From NCBI GenBank assembly GCA_934561055.1, contig CAKTFN010000012.1:1-42151 (forward strand): a stretch of DNA of 42,151 nt. The letters run 5' to 3'. Position 1 is the first letter of the stretch. Every line of letters begins with the position of its first letter. The DNA is from an uncultured Eubacteriales bacterium. GTDB taxonomy: Bacteria > Bacillota > Clostridia > Oscillospirales > Acutalibacteraceae. Below, one piece after another: positions 14,075-23,801 of the stretch. Below the pieces are notes generated by a model. It saw only the letters and a program-made list of their open reading frames with translations. It was not told the DNA's origin and did not search any database. Position numbers and translations under genes: made by a program.

Positions 14075-16198
14075 ATGAAAAAAACATTAAGTTTGATTTT
14101 AAGCTTGCTCATGATTTTTTCGGCTTTCACAGTTTTGGCAGGAGCAAAAGCGGAAGCAAAAACCGATTTCACATATGACCTTTTGGAAGACGGAACGGTT
14201 AAAATCACAAAATACACCGGAACGGAAAAAGACGTTGTGATTCCCGAAACAATCGGCGGAAAAAAGGTCACCGAAATCGGCAGAAGAGCATTCGTCGGTC
14301 AAAAAACAATCACATCGGTAAAAATCCCGAACGGAGTCAAAAAAATCGGTTATGATGCTTTTTATGACGCACACGCTTTGAAAACGATTGAAATACCGGA
14401 AAGCGTTACCGAAATAGATGAAGGCGCATTCGGATATTGCAAATCTCTTAAAACAATCAAATTGCCGTCAACTCTTAAGAAAATACCGGATTATATGATG
14501 GCTCATTCTCCTGCGTTTGAAGCAATCGAAATTCCGGAGAGCGTTACCGAAATAGGTAGAGGCGCATTCATAAATTGTGAAGCCCTCAAGAGCATTAAGC
14601 TCCCTTCAAAGCTTAAAAAAATCAGCACTTATTCGTTCTTTGGTTCAGGCATTACGGAAATTGAAATCCCGGCCGGCGTAACCGTAATCGAACATTCCGC
14701 TTTCGGAAACAGCGAACTTTCCAAAATCACTCTTCCGAACGGACTCAAAACGCTTGAAAGCGCATGCCTCTTTTATACAAAGCTTTCGGAAATCACCATT
14801 CCGGATTCCGTGACTTCAATCGAAGGCTCTGCTTTTGAAGGCTGTAAGAACCTCAAAAGCATAAAAATTCCGGAAGGAATCAAAACGATTGAAAGTGAAA
14901 CCTTTAAAGGATGTTCTTCGCTTGAAAATGTTGTTCTTCCGAAGTCACTTTCAAAAATTGAATACGAAGCTTTTTCGGAATGCACGGCTCTTTCAAAAAT
15001 TTCGATTCCGAACAGCGTTAAGAGAATTGACTATTGCGCTTTTAATGGCTGCACCGCCCTTTCAAAAATCAGCCTCGGAAAGAAAATCAACTACATGGGC
15101 GCAGACGTATTCGCCGACACGCCTTTTGTTGCCGATTCAAAGAATTGGACGGGAAAAACGCTTTATATCAATAATAACCTTGTTGCCGTCAAGGAAGACA
15201 TCGGCGGAAACCTGAAAATCAAGGAAGGCACCCGCACCGTTGCACACGCAACGTTTATGGACTGCAAAAACCTCACCGGAATTTACGTTCCCGCAAGCGT
15301 TGTAAGCCTCGGAAATTACGGCGGCTATTATGACGGCTGCACCTCGCTTTCAAAAATCAACGTTGCAAAGGACAACAGGTTCTACAGCTCTGTCGGCGGC
15401 GTTCTTTTTGACAAAGCACAAAAAACAATTTATCTTTATCCCGCAATGAAGCAGGGAAAAGTTTATAACATTCCGAAAGCCGTAAAATTAATCGTATATG
15501 CCGCTTTCGGAAACTGCAAGTATCTCACAACCGTAAACTTTGATAAAAACTCAAAGGCCTCTCTCAACGAGTGCGCTTTTTACAACTGCCTGAAAATCAA
15601 AACAATGACAATTCCGAAGGGCGTTTATATTTACAGCGACGGCCGCCCGACCGTCGGAGGATATTGGCCGAAGGGTCTTAAATACTACGACGGAAAAGTC
15701 GTCAAGGGCTTCACAATCAGAGGATACAGAGGAAGCTCTGCCGAGTATACCTGCGAAGTTTGGCCGTACAAGTTCGTTTCGCTTTGCAAAGACGGAACGG
15801 AAAAACACACCTATAAAAACGTGAAGGCAAAGAAACCGACTTATTTCAAGAACGGTTACACCGCCCATAAATACTGCACTGTTTGCGGAGACAGAAGCGG
15901 TTTCCAAAAGATTGATAAGCTTGAGCTTGACTATACATACATTTCGGTTGCCGGCGGAAAAGGCAAGATGAAGGTTAAGTACAATGCCGTTGAAGGCGCA
16001 ACCGGTTTCCAGCTCAGATATGTTGACAGCAAAGGAAATATGGTCAAGAAAAATTATAAAACAACAAAATCCATGACAGTAACAATCAAAAACCTCGCCG
16101 CCGGTGAATACAAAGTTTATGCAAAAGCCTTTGTAATCAGCGGAAAGCAGGTTGCAACTTCCCGTTTCTGGAACATCAAAACCGTCACCGTTAAATAA
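14075..16198 (+). CDS. secreted BspA-type leucine-rich repeat protein
   Basis: A 707-residue surface or secreted protein. The signal peptide covers about residues 1-29 (LSLILSLLMIFSAFTVLAG). From about 45 to 400, and again about 440-530, tandem BspA-type LRR_5 repeats recur, with consensus like ITSVKIPNGVKKIGYDAFYD and phrases such as IEIPESVTEI, LKTIKLPSTLKKI. These repeats are known in adhesins and mucosal-surface proteins of oral and gut bacteria. The C-terminal part has a KYCTVCGDRSG Cys-x-x-Cys motif near 605 and a final fibronectin-III-like domain (about 620-707). No LPXTG or SLH anchor is seen, so it may be released or held by the C-terminal domain. Monocistronic, with its own strong promoter and unusual leader. 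Confidence 0.92.
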   Translation: MKKTLSLILSLLMIFSAFTVLAGAKAEAKTDFTYDLLEDGTVKITKYTGTEKDVVIPETIGGKKVTEIGRRAFVGQKTITSVKIPNGVKKIGYDAFYDAHALKTIEIPESVTEIDEGAFGYCKSLKTIKLPSTLKKIPDYMMAHSPAFEAIEIPESVTEIGRGAFINCEALKSIKLPSKLKKISTYSFFGSGITEIEIPAGVTVIEHSAFGNSELSKITLPNGLKTLESACLFYTKLSEITIPDSVTSIEGSAFEGCKNLKSIKIPEGIKTIESETFKGCSSLENVVLPKSLSKIEYEAFSECTALSKISIPNSVKRIDYCAFNGCTALSKISLGKKINYMGADVFADTPFVADSKNWTGKTLYINNNLVAVKEDIGGNLKIKEGTRTVAHATFMDCKNLTGIYVPASVVSLGNYGGYYDGCTSLSKINVAKDNRFYSSVGGVLFDKAQKTIYLYPAMKQGKVYNIPKAVKLIVYAAFGNCKYLTTVNFDKNSKASLNECAFYNCLKIKTMTIPKGVYIYSDGRPTVGGYWPKGLKYYDGKVVKGFTIRGYRGSSAEYTCEVWPYKFVSLCKDGTEKHTYKNVKAKKPTYFKNGYTAHKYCTVCGDRSGFQKIDKLELDYTYISVAGGKGKMKVKYNAVEGATGFQLRYVDSKGNMVKKNYKTTKSMTVTIKNLAAGEYKVYAKAFVISGKQVATSRFWNIKTVTVK

Positions 16199-16311
16199 AT
16201 TTTTTCATATTACAGATTCTCCTTTTGTTTATTATATATTTCTTGACTTTGTTTTTTTTCACACCTCTTTATTAAGATATTTTTGATTCTTTCATTTTCA
16301 CGCCAAAGGCT

Positions 16312-16346
16312 GCGGCGAGCGGAAAAATCCGCTCGCCGCGGTTCTT
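16312..16346 (+). terminator. hairpin terminator after the LRR gene
   Basis: GCGGCGAGCGGA (16312-16323) and TCCGCTCGCCGC (16328-16339) are perfect complements around AAAA, followed by GGTTCTTTTCTT. The U tract is imperfect. The rest of 16199-16435 is AT-rich and shows no gene. Confidence 0.75.
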
Positions 16347-16436
16347 TTCTTGTTTAATGAAAAAAGCGGAGCGTTTTTTGGCTCTTTTGCCGGTATTTTT
16401 ATGGCTTTTTTGAGCAATCTTTGTCAGCCTTCACAG

Positions 16437-16465
16437 TTGCGGAAAAGGCGGGTCGGTGTTATAAT
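16437..16465 (+). promoter_or_regulatory. probable promoter of the aromatic operon
   Basis: -10 TATAAT (16460-16465) is perfect; the -35 TTGCGG (16437-16442) at 17 nt is weak. The leader to 16536 is only about 65 nt and contains no T-box or leader peptide, so any feedback is likely at enzyme level. Confidence 0.55.
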
Positions 16466-16535
16466 ATACTCACGATTTAAATCACTAAAGTGTCATATCT
16501 TATATATTGTATTTTTATTTTGAAAGGTGATTGCA

Positions 16536-17720
16536 ATGTTTTCAAAAGAGATGTATGAACTCGGCGCTCATTCGTCGGTTATCAGAGAAATTTTTGAGTA
16601 CGCAAAAAAGCGTGCCGAAGTTGTCGGAAAAGAGAATATTTTTGATTTCAGCATCGGCAACCCAAGCGTTCCGGCGCCGGAAATCGTCAACGAAACAATC
16701 AAAAAACTCGTTGATACCGTTCCTTCAACCGAGCTTCACGGTTACACTTCCGCCGTCGGTGACAACTCCGTCAGAGAAGCAATTGCCGGCTATCTCAACA
16801 AAACCTACGGAACGTCATTCAGAAAAGAAAACTTTTATATGACCGTCGGTGCGGCGGCTTCGCTCACAATTACGCTCACCGCCCTTCATGAAGAAGGCGA
16901 CGAAGTGATTATTCTTGCACCGTTCTTTCCGGAGTACCGTGTTTTTGCCGAAAAGGCCGGGATGAAACCCGTTATTGTTCTTTCCGACGAAAAAACGCTT
17001 CTTCCCGATTTTGCTGCGATTGAAAACGCAATAACCGAACACACCAAGGCGGTTATCATCAATTCTCCGAACAATCCGTCAGGCGTTGTTCTTGACGAAG
17101 AATGCGTTAAAACGCTTTCCGCCCTCCTTGAAAAAAAGCAAAAGGAATTCGGAAAACCGATTTTCATTATTTCGGACGAGCCTTACAGAGAGTTGGTTTA
17201 CGGTAACGTTAAGGTTCCGTTCATGACGAAGTATTACGACAACACAATCGTTTGCTATTCGTTCAGCAAGTCTCTTTCGCTCCCCGGAGAAAGAATAGGA
17301 TACATTCTTGTTCCGGACGAAGCCGCTTCTTCGGGCGAGCTTTTCAAAGCCGTTTGCGGCGCAGGCCGTGCGCTCGGCTATGTTTGCGCTCCGGCGCTTT
17401 TCCAGTTCGTAATCAAGGAGTGCCTCGGAAAGACATCGGACATTTCGGTCTACGAAAAAAACCGTGATCTTCTCATAAAGACCGCCGAAAGACTCGGCTT
17501 CTCCTGCGCAAAGCCCGACGGCGCATTTTATCTTTTCATGAAGTCGCCCGAAAAGGACGCCGCCGCTTTCTGCGAAAAGGCGAAGAAGTATGAACTTCTT
17601 TTTGTTCCGAGCGATTCGTTCGGATTCCCCGGTTACGTCAGAATCGCATACTGCGTTTCAACCGAGATGATTGAAAAAGCAATTCCCGCTTTTGAAAAGC
17701 TTTCAAAAGAATATTTTTAA
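16536..17720 (+). CDS. PLP-dependent aminotransferase (class I/II), aromatic operon
   Basis: A 394-residue fold-type I aminotransferase. It shows the family's GNPSVPAPE start region, HGYTSAVGDNSVREAIA, the SPNNPSG motif (177-183), the PLP-contacting Asp/Tyr in ISDEPYREL, and the PLP Lys K245 in YSFSKSLSLPGERIGY. As first gene of the aromatic operon, and 10 nt ahead of pheA, it most likely transaminates phenylpyruvate and 4-hydroxyphenylpyruvate to Phe and Tyr, with glutamate or aspartate as donor. That substrate is inferred from context. The ATG at 16536 has GAAAGGTGA at suitable spacing; a GTG nine bases earlier overlaps that ribosome site. Confidence 0.92.
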   Translation: MFSKEMYELGAHSSVIREIFEYAKKRAEVVGKENIFDFSIGNPSVPAPEIVNETIKKLVDTVPSTELHGYTSAVGDNSVREAIAGYLNKTYGTSFRKENFYMTVGAAASLTITLTALHEEGDEVIILAPFFPEYRVFAEKAGMKPVIVLSDEKTLLPDFAAIENAITEHTKAVIINSPNNPSGVVLDEECVKTLSALLEKKQKEFGKPIFIISDEPYRELVYGNVKVPFMTKYYDNTIVCYSFSKSLSLPGERIGYILVPDEAASSGELFKAVCGAGRALGYVCAPALFQFVIKECLGKTSDISVYEKNRDLLIKTAERLGFSCAKPDGAFYLFMKSPEKDAAAFCEKAKKYELLFVPSDSFGFPGYVRIAYCVSTEMIEKAIPAFEKLSKEYF

Positions 17721-17730
17721 GGAGTAAAAA

Positions 17731-18816
17731 ATGGAAGATCTCAAAGCAACGAGAGAAAAAATCAACGAAGTTGACAAAAAGATGGCTGCCCTTTTTGAGG
17801 AGCGGATGAACCTTGTCGGTTCGGTTGCGGAATACAAAATGAAAAGGGGACTTCCGGTTTTTGACGGAAAAAGAGAGGCGGAAGTTATCAAGCGAAATGA
17901 AAACTTCGTTTCAAACGAAGAAATCCGCTCTTATTACGTCAATTTCCTCAAAAACACAATGGAAGTTTCAAAAAGATATCAGCACAGAATTTTTGAGGGA
18001 ATGAAGGTTTCTTACAGCGGCGTCACGGGGGCATTCGCCCAGATTGCCGTTGACAAAATTTTTCCCGACGCAATTCCGGTTTCCTGCAAGGACTTCAAAG
18101 AAGCTTATGAAAAAACCGAAAAAGGGGAAACCGATTGCTGCGTTCTTCCGCTTGAAAACAGCAATGCAGGCGAAGTCGGTGCGGTTATTGACCTCATTTT
18201 TTCCGGTTCGCTTTTTGTCAATGAGGTTTATTCGCTTTCGATTCATCAGTGCCTTGTTGCTCTTCCTGAAAGCAACCTTTCGGACATCAAAACCGTAATC
18301 AGTCATCCTCAGGCTCTCGCTCAGTGCGATGAATATCTCAGAAAACTCGGAGTTGAAAAAAAGGAATGCGTCAATACCGCCGTTGCGGCAAAGACAGTCC
18401 TCAAAAACGGCGACAAAACCGTTGCGGCAATCGCAAGCTATGACACGGCTCGGCTTTACGGACTTAAAATTCTTAAAGAAAATATCAACGAAAGCGAAAC
18501 GAACACAACGCGTTTTGCCGTTCTTTCAAGGGTTATGAACGAATCAAAAAGCGACGGTTCAATCGTCGTTTTCACCGTTCCGGACGAGGCCGGTTCGCTT
18601 GCACACGCAATCAACATCATCGGCAATCACGGCTTCAACATGCGTTCAATCAAAAGCCGCGCGATGAAAGACCTTATGTGGACTTATTATTTTTATGTTG
18701 AAATTGACGGCGACCTCAAATCGAGAAGCGGTTCGTTCATGCTTGCCGAACTTTCGGACTGCTGCGACAAGCTCAAGTTTGTAGGTTCGTTCAACAATGC
18801 AAAGGTTGTGAAATAA
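17731..18816 (+). CDS. pheA: bifunctional chorismate mutase / prephenate dehydratase
   Basis: A 361-residue P-protein converting chorismate to prephenate and then phenylpyruvate. Residues 1-85 are an AroQ-class chorismate mutase (REKINEVDKKMAALFEERM, then KRGLPVFDGKREAEV). Residues 92-270 are the dehydratase, starting VSYSGVTGAFAQIA, with SHPQALAQC at 191 and the catalytic TRF motif at 260-262. Residues 277-355 are an ACT domain (DEAGSLAHAINIIGNHGFNM) expected to bind Phe for feedback inhibition. The usual ESRP is KSRA here, so feedback may differ. Gene spacing (10 nt before, 1 nt after) shows operon membership. Confidence 0.95.
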   Translation: MEDLKATREKINEVDKKMAALFEERMNLVGSVAEYKMKRGLPVFDGKREAEVIKRNENFVSNEEIRSYYVNFLKNTMEVSKRYQHRIFEGMKVSYSGVTGAFAQIAVDKIFPDAIPVSCKDFKEAYEKTEKGETDCCVLPLENSNAGEVGAVIDLIFSGSLFVNEVYSLSIHQCLVALPESNLSDIKTVISHPQALAQCDEYLRKLGVEKKECVNTAVAAKTVLKNGDKTVAAIASYDTARLYGLKILKENINESETNTTRFAVLSRVMNESKSDGSIVVFTVPDEAGSLAHAINIIGNHGFNMRSIKSRAMKDLMWTYYFYVEIDGDLKSRSGSFMLAELSDCCDKLKFVGSFNNAKVVK

Positions 18817-18817
18817 T

Positions 18818-19813
18818 ATGATTCTTCCCGTTTCCCTTCCCGGTCATTCATATGACGTTGTAATCGAAAAAGGCTCGCTCAGAAAAGCGGGCGAACTTCT
18901 GAATATTAAAGGGAAAGCCCTTGTCGTAACCGACAGCGGTGTTCCGAAAAGATACGCCGAAACGCTCATTTCTCAGCTTGAAAACGCCGTTTTGTTCACT
19001 TTTCCTCAGGGCGAGGAAAACAAAAATGTGAACACGCTCCTTTCGATATGCGAAAAATTACTTTCGGAAAACTTTACCCGTTCGGATTGCGTAATCGCTC
19101 TCGGCGGCGGTGTGACCGGAGACATGGCAGGTTTTGCTTCGGCAATTTATATGCGGGGCATTGATTTTTATAATATACCCACAACGCTCCTTTCGCAGGT
19201 TGATTCCTCCGTCGGCGGAAAAACGGCGGTTGATTTTGAAAAAGCGAAGAACCTTCTCGGCGCTTTCCATCAGCCGAAAAAGGTTATCATTGACCCCGAG
19301 CTTCTTTCAACGCTCTGTGAACGCCAAATTTCAAACGGCTTTGCCGAGGCGGTAAAAATCTCTGTCACAAACGACAAAGAACTTTTTGAGATTTTTGAAA
19401 ACGGACAGGCGAAAGAAAAGCTTGAAGAAGTAATCTATCGAGCCGTTAAGGCAAAGCGTGACGTTGTTGAACAGGACGAAAAGGAAACCTCGCTTCGCCG
19501 GGTTCTCAATTTCGGCCATACGCTCGGCCACGCAATTGAAAGCAGTGCAGGACTTGATACGCTTCTTCACGGCGAATGCGTTGCGCTCGGAATGATTCCG
19601 ATGTGCTCTGAAAATATCCGTGAAAGGGTCAAAAACGCACTTCATTCGGTCGGACTCAAAACAAAGTACGATTATGACAAAGAAAAGGTTAAGGAATTTT
19701 TGAAACACGACAAAAAGGCGAGCGGAAAAAACGTTTGCATTGTTCGCTCGGATGAAATCGGAACGTTCCGCTTTGAAAACGTGAGCCTTTCACAACTGGA
19801 GAAAATGCTATGA
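18818..19813 (+). CDS. aroB: 3-dehydroquinate synthase
   Basis: A 331-residue enzyme that cyclises DAHP to 3-dehydroquinate, the second shikimate step. It uses NAD+ and a divalent metal. The glycine-rich NAD motif ALGGGVTGDMAGFASA, the IPTTLLSQVDSSVGGKTAVD block, and metal-ligand regions NGFAEAVK, NFGHTLGHAIE and LLHGECVALGM are all present. It is somewhat shorter than the usual 350-360 residues, but no catalytic block is missing. It starts two bases after pheA and overlaps aroC by four (ATGA). Confidence 0.96.
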   Translation: MILPVSLPGHSYDVVIEKGSLRKAGELLNIKGKALVVTDSGVPKRYAETLISQLENAVLFTFPQGEENKNVNTLLSICEKLLSENFTRSDCVIALGGGVTGDMAGFASAIYMRGIDFYNIPTTLLSQVDSSVGGKTAVDFEKAKNLLGAFHQPKKVIIDPELLSTLCERQISNGFAEAVKISVTNDKELFEIFENGQAKEKLEEVIYRAVKAKRDVVEQDEKETSLRRVLNFGHTLGHAIESSAGLDTLLHGECVALGMIPMCSENIRERVKNALHSVGLKTKYDYDKEKVKEFLKHDKKASGKNVCIVRSDEIGTFRFENVSLSQLEKML

Positions 19814-20904
19814 AAAATACATTCGGAAATTCATTTTCGGTAACTATTTTCGGCGAAAGCCACGGACAGGCTATCGGTGCCGTTCTTGACGGAGTGAAAC
19901 CGGGCGAAGAGATTGACGAAGCAAAAATTTCCGCCCTTTTGAAAAGAAGAAAGGGCGAAGCCGCTTTTTCAACAAAGCGCAACGAAAAAGACGAATTCAA
20001 AATTGTCAGCGGATATTTTGACGGAAAAACAACCGGAACTCCGCTTGCGATCATTATTGAAAACAACGACACCAAAAGCCGCGATTATGAAAAAATGAAA
20101 AGCACCGCACGTCCTTCGCACGCCGATTACACCGCATTTTTAAAGTATCACGGCTATGAAGATTACCGTGGCGGCGGACATTTTTCAGGAAGAATCACAG
20201 CCGCACTCACCGCGGCGGGCGGCATTGCACTTCAGATTCTTGAAAAGCGAGGAATCAAAATTTCAACGCATATTCTTTCCTGCGGCGGAATTTCGGACAG
20301 ACATTTTGAAAACTTTGAAGCGGATTTTGAAAAAATCGAAAACGCTTCAATGCCTGTTCTTGACGAAAACGCAAAAACGGCGATTGAAGAAAAAATCACC
20401 GAAGCGAGAAAGAACGGCGATTCCGTCGGCGGAATTCTCGAAACGGTTGTAACCGGTTTTCCGGCTTCTGTCGGCGAACCGTGGTTCGATACGGTTGAAG
20501 GCGTTATTTCCCATATGCTTTTCAGTGTGCCTGCGGTCAAGGGAGTTTCATTCGGAAGCGGCTTTGATTTTGGCAACATGTCAGGTTCGGAAGCGAACGA
20601 CCCGATAAGAACCGAAGGCGGAAAGGTTTTTACCGAAACGAATAACAACGGCGGAATCAACGGCGGAATCACAAACGGGATGCCGATTGTGATAAGCTGC
20701 GCCGTGAAGCCCACGCCGTCGATTTATAAAACACAAAGAACCATTAATTTTGAAAAAAACGAAAACACCGAACTTCTTATCGAAGGCAGACACGACCCGG
20801 CGATTATTCACAAAGCCTCGGTTGTTGTTACGGCGGCAACTGCGCTTGCACTGCTTGACCTTCTTTCGGGAAGATTCGGAACGGATTTGAACGGTATAAA
20901 CTGA
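19810..20904 (+). CDS. aroC: chorismate synthase
   Basis: A 364-residue enzyme that makes chorismate from EPSP, needing reduced FMN. Signatures include SFSVTIFGESHGQAIGAVLD at the N-terminus, the Arg-rich region LLKRRKGEAAFSTKRNE, GGGHFSGRITAALTAAGGIA, and near the C-terminus GGINGGITNGMPI and GRHDPAIIHKA. Key His residues (H18 in ESHG) are present. Its start overlaps aroB (ATGA) and its stop overlaps the next gene (TGATG). Confidence 0.96.
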   Translation: MKNTFGNSFSVTIFGESHGQAIGAVLDGVKPGEEIDEAKISALLKRRKGEAAFSTKRNEKDEFKIVSGYFDGKTTGTPLAIIIENNDTKSRDYEKMKSTARPSHADYTAFLKYHGYEDYRGGGHFSGRITAALTAAGGIALQILEKRGIKISTHILSCGGISDRHFENFEADFEKIENASMPVLDENAKTAIEEKITEARKNGDSVGGILETVVTGFPASVGEPWFDTVEGVISHMLFSVPAVKGVSFGSGFDFGNMSGSEANDPIRTEGGKVFTETNNNGGINGGITNGMPIVISCAVKPTPSIYKTQRTINFEKNENTELLIEGRHDPAIIHKASVVVTAATALALLDLLSGRFGTDLNGIN

Positions 20905-22133
20905 TGAGATACGGATTACTCGGAAAAACGCTTGCACACAGCTACTCAAAAACAATTCACGAAATGTTTGCACCTTATGAGTACGAACTGATTCCGCTTT
21001 CGGAAGATGAGCTTGATACGCTTTTGAAAGAAAAGAATTTTTCGGCGCTCAACGTCACAATTCCTTATAAGGAAACCGTGATGAAATATCTTGACTTCAT
21101 TGATGAAGCGGCGAAAGAAATCGGCGCGGTGAACACAATCGTCAATAAAAACGGTGAGCTTTACGGCTACAACACCGACTTTTTCGGACTTCGCAGTCTG
21201 ATTGAAAAAAACGGTTTTGATTTTCAGGGCAAAAAGGTTCTTGTTCTCGGCAGTGGCGGAACGTCAAAAACGGCAGTCACCGTTTCAAAGTCGCTCGGTG
21301 CGGGTGAAGTTATCGTTGTTTCGCGAAGCGGCAGTGTGAATTATCAAAACGTTCTTTCGCTTCACGGCGACGCTTCGTTTATTATCAACACAACGCCCTG
21401 CGGAATGTTCCCGAACAACAAAAACAAGGCGATGTCCCTTGACGGATTCGATAACCTTGAGGGCGTTGCGGACGTTATTTATAATCCGCTTCGCACAAAC
21501 CTTTTGCTTGAAGCAAAAGAAAAGGGAATACCTTTTTGCGGCGGACTCTATATGCTTGTTCTTCAGGCGGTTAAGGCGAGCGAACTTTTCCTTTCAAAAG
21601 CATATCCGGAAAACACCGGAGAAGGAGTTTACAAAAAGCTCCTTTCGGAAAAAGAGAACGTTGTTCTCACCGGTATGCCCGGAAGCGGAAAGTCAACAAT
21701 CGGTGCGCTCGTTTCAAAAAAGCTTTCCCGTCCCTTTGTCGATACCGACGAGCTTATTATAGAAAAAGCAAAAATGCCGATTTCGGAAATTTTTGAAAGC
21801 AAAGGCGAAAAGTATTTCCGAAACCTTGAAGCCGAGGTTATCGCCGAGGTTTCAAAAAAGACGGGGCTCGTTGTTGCAACGGGCGGCGGAGCTGTTCTGA
21901 GGCAGGAAAACATCAATAACCTTTCTCAAAACGGAAAAATCTTTTTCCTCGACCGTCCTCTTTCGCAGATTATTCCGACTTCCGACCGTCCGCTTTCAAG
22001 CGACGAAAGTGCACTCAAAAAGCGCTTTGAGGAACGGTATGATATTTACCGAAACACCTGCGACGTAAAAATAGACGTTGACGGAATTGCCGAACACGCA
22101 GCAAAAAAAATTACAGACACATTCAAATTTTAA
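20904..22133 (+). CDS. aroE-aroK: shikimate dehydrogenase / shikimate kinase fusion
   Basis: A 409-residue fusion of two consecutive pathway steps. AroE spans about 1-245: HSYSKTIHEMF (substrate Ser), NVTIPYKETV with catalytic K56, GYNTDFFG with D92, the NADP loop VLGSGGTSKTA, and GGLYMLVLQA. AroK spans about 250-409: Walker A GMPGSGKST (257-265), FVDTDELI, FESKGEKYFRNLEAEV, ATGGGAVLR and a lid with SDRPLS. It reduces 3-dehydroshikimate to shikimate and phosphorylates it with ATP. The usual HSLSP motif reads HSYSK here. No internal stop or frameshift separates the halves. Confidence 0.96.
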   Translation: MRYGLLGKTLAHSYSKTIHEMFAPYEYELIPLSEDELDTLLKEKNFSALNVTIPYKETVMKYLDFIDEAAKEIGAVNTIVNKNGELYGYNTDFFGLRSLIEKNGFDFQGKKVLVLGSGGTSKTAVTVSKSLGAGEVIVVSRSGSVNYQNVLSLHGDASFIINTTPCGMFPNNKNKAMSLDGFDNLEGVADVIYNPLRTNLLLEAKEKGIPFCGGLYMLVLQAVKASELFLSKAYPENTGEGVYKKLLSEKENVVLTGMPGSGKSTIGALVSKKLSRPFVDTDELIIEKAKMPISEIFESKGEKYFRNLEAEVIAEVSKKTGLVVATGGGAVLRQENINNLSQNGKIFFLDRPLSQIIPTSDRPLSSDESALKKRFEERYDIYRNTCDVKIDVDGIAEHAAKKITDTFKF

Positions 22134-22155
22134 ATACCATCGAAAGGAAACAGTC

Positions 22156-22596
22156 ATGAAAATTCTTGTTCTCAACGGACCGAATATCAATATGCTCGGC
22201 ATAAGAGAGCCGAACCTTTACGGAACGGAAACTTATGAAACCCTGGTCGCAAAAATCAAAGCCTACTGCGGCGAAAAGAAAATTGACTGCGAGTTCTTTC
22301 AGTCCAATCATGAGGGCGACTTGGTTGACAAAATTCAGGAAGCCTACGGCAAGATTGACGCAATCGTGATGAATCCTGCCGCATATACGCACACAAGCGT
22401 TGCGATTCTTGACGCACTCAAGGCGGTTTCGATTCCCTGCGTTGAGGTTCATATTTCCGACGTTTCCTTGCGTGAAGATTTCAGACAGGTATCATATGTC
22501 CGTGCGGCGTGTTTTAAAACAATCAGCGGCCTCGGAACGGACGGATACCTTCGTGCCGTTGACGCAATTATTGACCTTTTGGGTGATAAAAAATGA
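22156..22596 (+). CDS. aroQ: type II 3-dehydroquinate dehydratase
   Basis: A 146-residue enzyme that converts 3-dehydroquinate to 3-dehydroshikimate. The family signatures are LNGPNINMLGIREPNLYG with catalytic Tyr22, FFQSNHEGDLVDKI, MNPAAYTHTSVAILDAL and EVHISDVSLREDFRQ with His99. The more common SN after the His is SD here. The ATG at 22156 follows AAAGGAAA; earlier in-frame starts lie inside aroE-aroK. The stop overlaps the aroA start (ATGA). Type II enzymes are dodecamers in characterised cases. Confidence 0.95.
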   Translation: MKILVLNGPNINMLGIREPNLYGTETYETLVAKIKAYCGEKKIDCEFFQSNHEGDLVDKIQEAYGKIDAIVMNPAAYTHTSVAILDALKAVSIPCVEVHISDVSLREDFRQVSYVRAACFKTISGLGTDGYLRAVDAIIDLLGDKK

Positions 22597-23801
22597 AAGC
22601 ACTGATTGAAAAAAGCAAAGCTTTTGGAGCTGTCACCGCGCCGCCTTCAAAAAGCGTTCTTCACAGAATGCTCATTTGCGCCGCCCTTTCTTCGGGCGAA
22701 AGCACAATTCAAAACGTTGATTACAATCAGGACGTTCTTGCAACGCTCGATTGCCTTGAAGCGCTCGGTGCAAAGGTTGAAAGAGGGGAAGGCACCGTAA
22801 AAATCGGCGGACTTGATCCCTTTGAAATCAATGAAAACGCCGTTTTACCCTGCCGTGAAAGCGGAAGCACACTTCGCTTTCTTATCCCGCTTGCCATGCT
22901 TTCGGGAAAAAGAGTAACCTTCAGGGGAAGTGAAAAGCTCCTTTCCCGACCGCTTTCGGTCTATGAAAAGATTGCAAAAGAAAACGGCTTCGGTTTTAAA
23001 AAAGAAAAAGACGCTCTGACCGTTTGCGGAAAGCTTAAAGCCGGTGAATACTTTGTTCCCGGAAACGTCAGCAGTCAGTTCATCACCGGTCTTTTGTTTG
23101 CCCTTCCTTTTTGCCCGGGTGAATCAAGAATAAATATCACGTCCGACCTTCAAAGCAAAAGCTATGTTGACATCACTCTTTGGGTGATGAAAAAGTTCGG
23201 CGTCTCGGCAACATGGCAAAACGCCGGAACGCTTTATTTAAGCTCAAAAGAAACTTTCAAATCTTTTGATTGCATTGCCGAGGGCGACTGCTCTGCCGCC
23301 GCTTTTCTCGACGCATTCAATCTTTTTGGCGGCTCTGTTTCCGTTTTCGGTCTTGACCGGAACACGCTTCAGGGAGACAGAGTTTACAGAGAGTTTTTTG
23401 AAAAGCTGAATGAAGGTTCGCCGGTACTCGATATTGCCGATTGTCCCGACCTTGCGCCGATACTGATGACCGTTGCCGCCGCCAAAAACGGCGTAACGCT
23501 CAAAAACACCGCAAGGCTCAAAATGAAAGAGAGTGACCGCGGCGAAACGATGAAAGAGGAGCTTTCCGCTTTCGGGGCGAAAATCGACGTTTTTGAAAAT
23601 GAGATTGTTGTTCACAAAGCGCCGCTTCATGAACCCGACCGAATTCTTTGCGGCCACAACGACCACAGGGTCGTAATGTCGCTTGCAGTTCTTTCAAGCG
23701 TTTTTTCGGGCGAAATCGAAGGAGCAAAAGCGGTTTCAAAAAGCTTTCCAAATTTTTTTGAAGCAATAAAAAAATTAGGAATAAGAGTTGAATTATTATG
23801 A
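22593..23801 (+). CDS. aroA: 3-phosphoshikimate 1-carboxyvinyltransferase (EPSP synthase)
   Basis: A 402-residue enzyme adding enolpyruvate from PEP to shikimate 3-phosphate. Recognisable blocks: APPSKSVLHRMLICAALSSG, CRESGSTLRFLIPLA, GNVSSQFITGLLFALPF, GDCSAAAFLDAF, DLAPILMTVAAA, KESDRGETMKEEL and HNDHRVVMSLAVLS. It is a little shorter than the typical 425-430 residues, with shortened loops. It overlaps aroQ and tyrA by 4 nt each (ATGA), so translation is coupled. Confidence 0.95.
   Translation: MKALIEKSKAFGAVTAPPSKSVLHRMLICAALSSGESTIQNVDYNQDVLATLDCLEALGAKVERGEGTVKIGGLDPFEINENAVLPCRESGSTLRFLIPLAMLSGKRVTFRGSEKLLSRPLSVYEKIAKENGFGFKKEKDALTVCGKLKAGEYFVPGNVSSQFITGLLFALPFCPGESRINITSDLQSKSYVDITLWVMKKFGVSATWQNAGTLYLSSKETFKSFDCIAEGDCSAAAFLDAFNLFGGSVSVFGLDRNTLQGDRVYREFFEKLNEGSPVLDIADCPDLAPILMTVAAAKNGVTLKNTARLKMKESDRGETMKEELSAFGAKIDVFENEIVVHKAPLHEPDRILCGHNDHRVVMSLAVLSSVFSGEIEGAKAVSKSFPNFFEAIKKLGIRVELL

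Noticed and set aside
16199..16535. T-box or leader peptide ahead of the aromatic operon
   Set aside because: The leader from the -10 at 16460 is only about 65 nt and lacks a T-box motif, aromatic-rich short ORF or attenuator hairpin.
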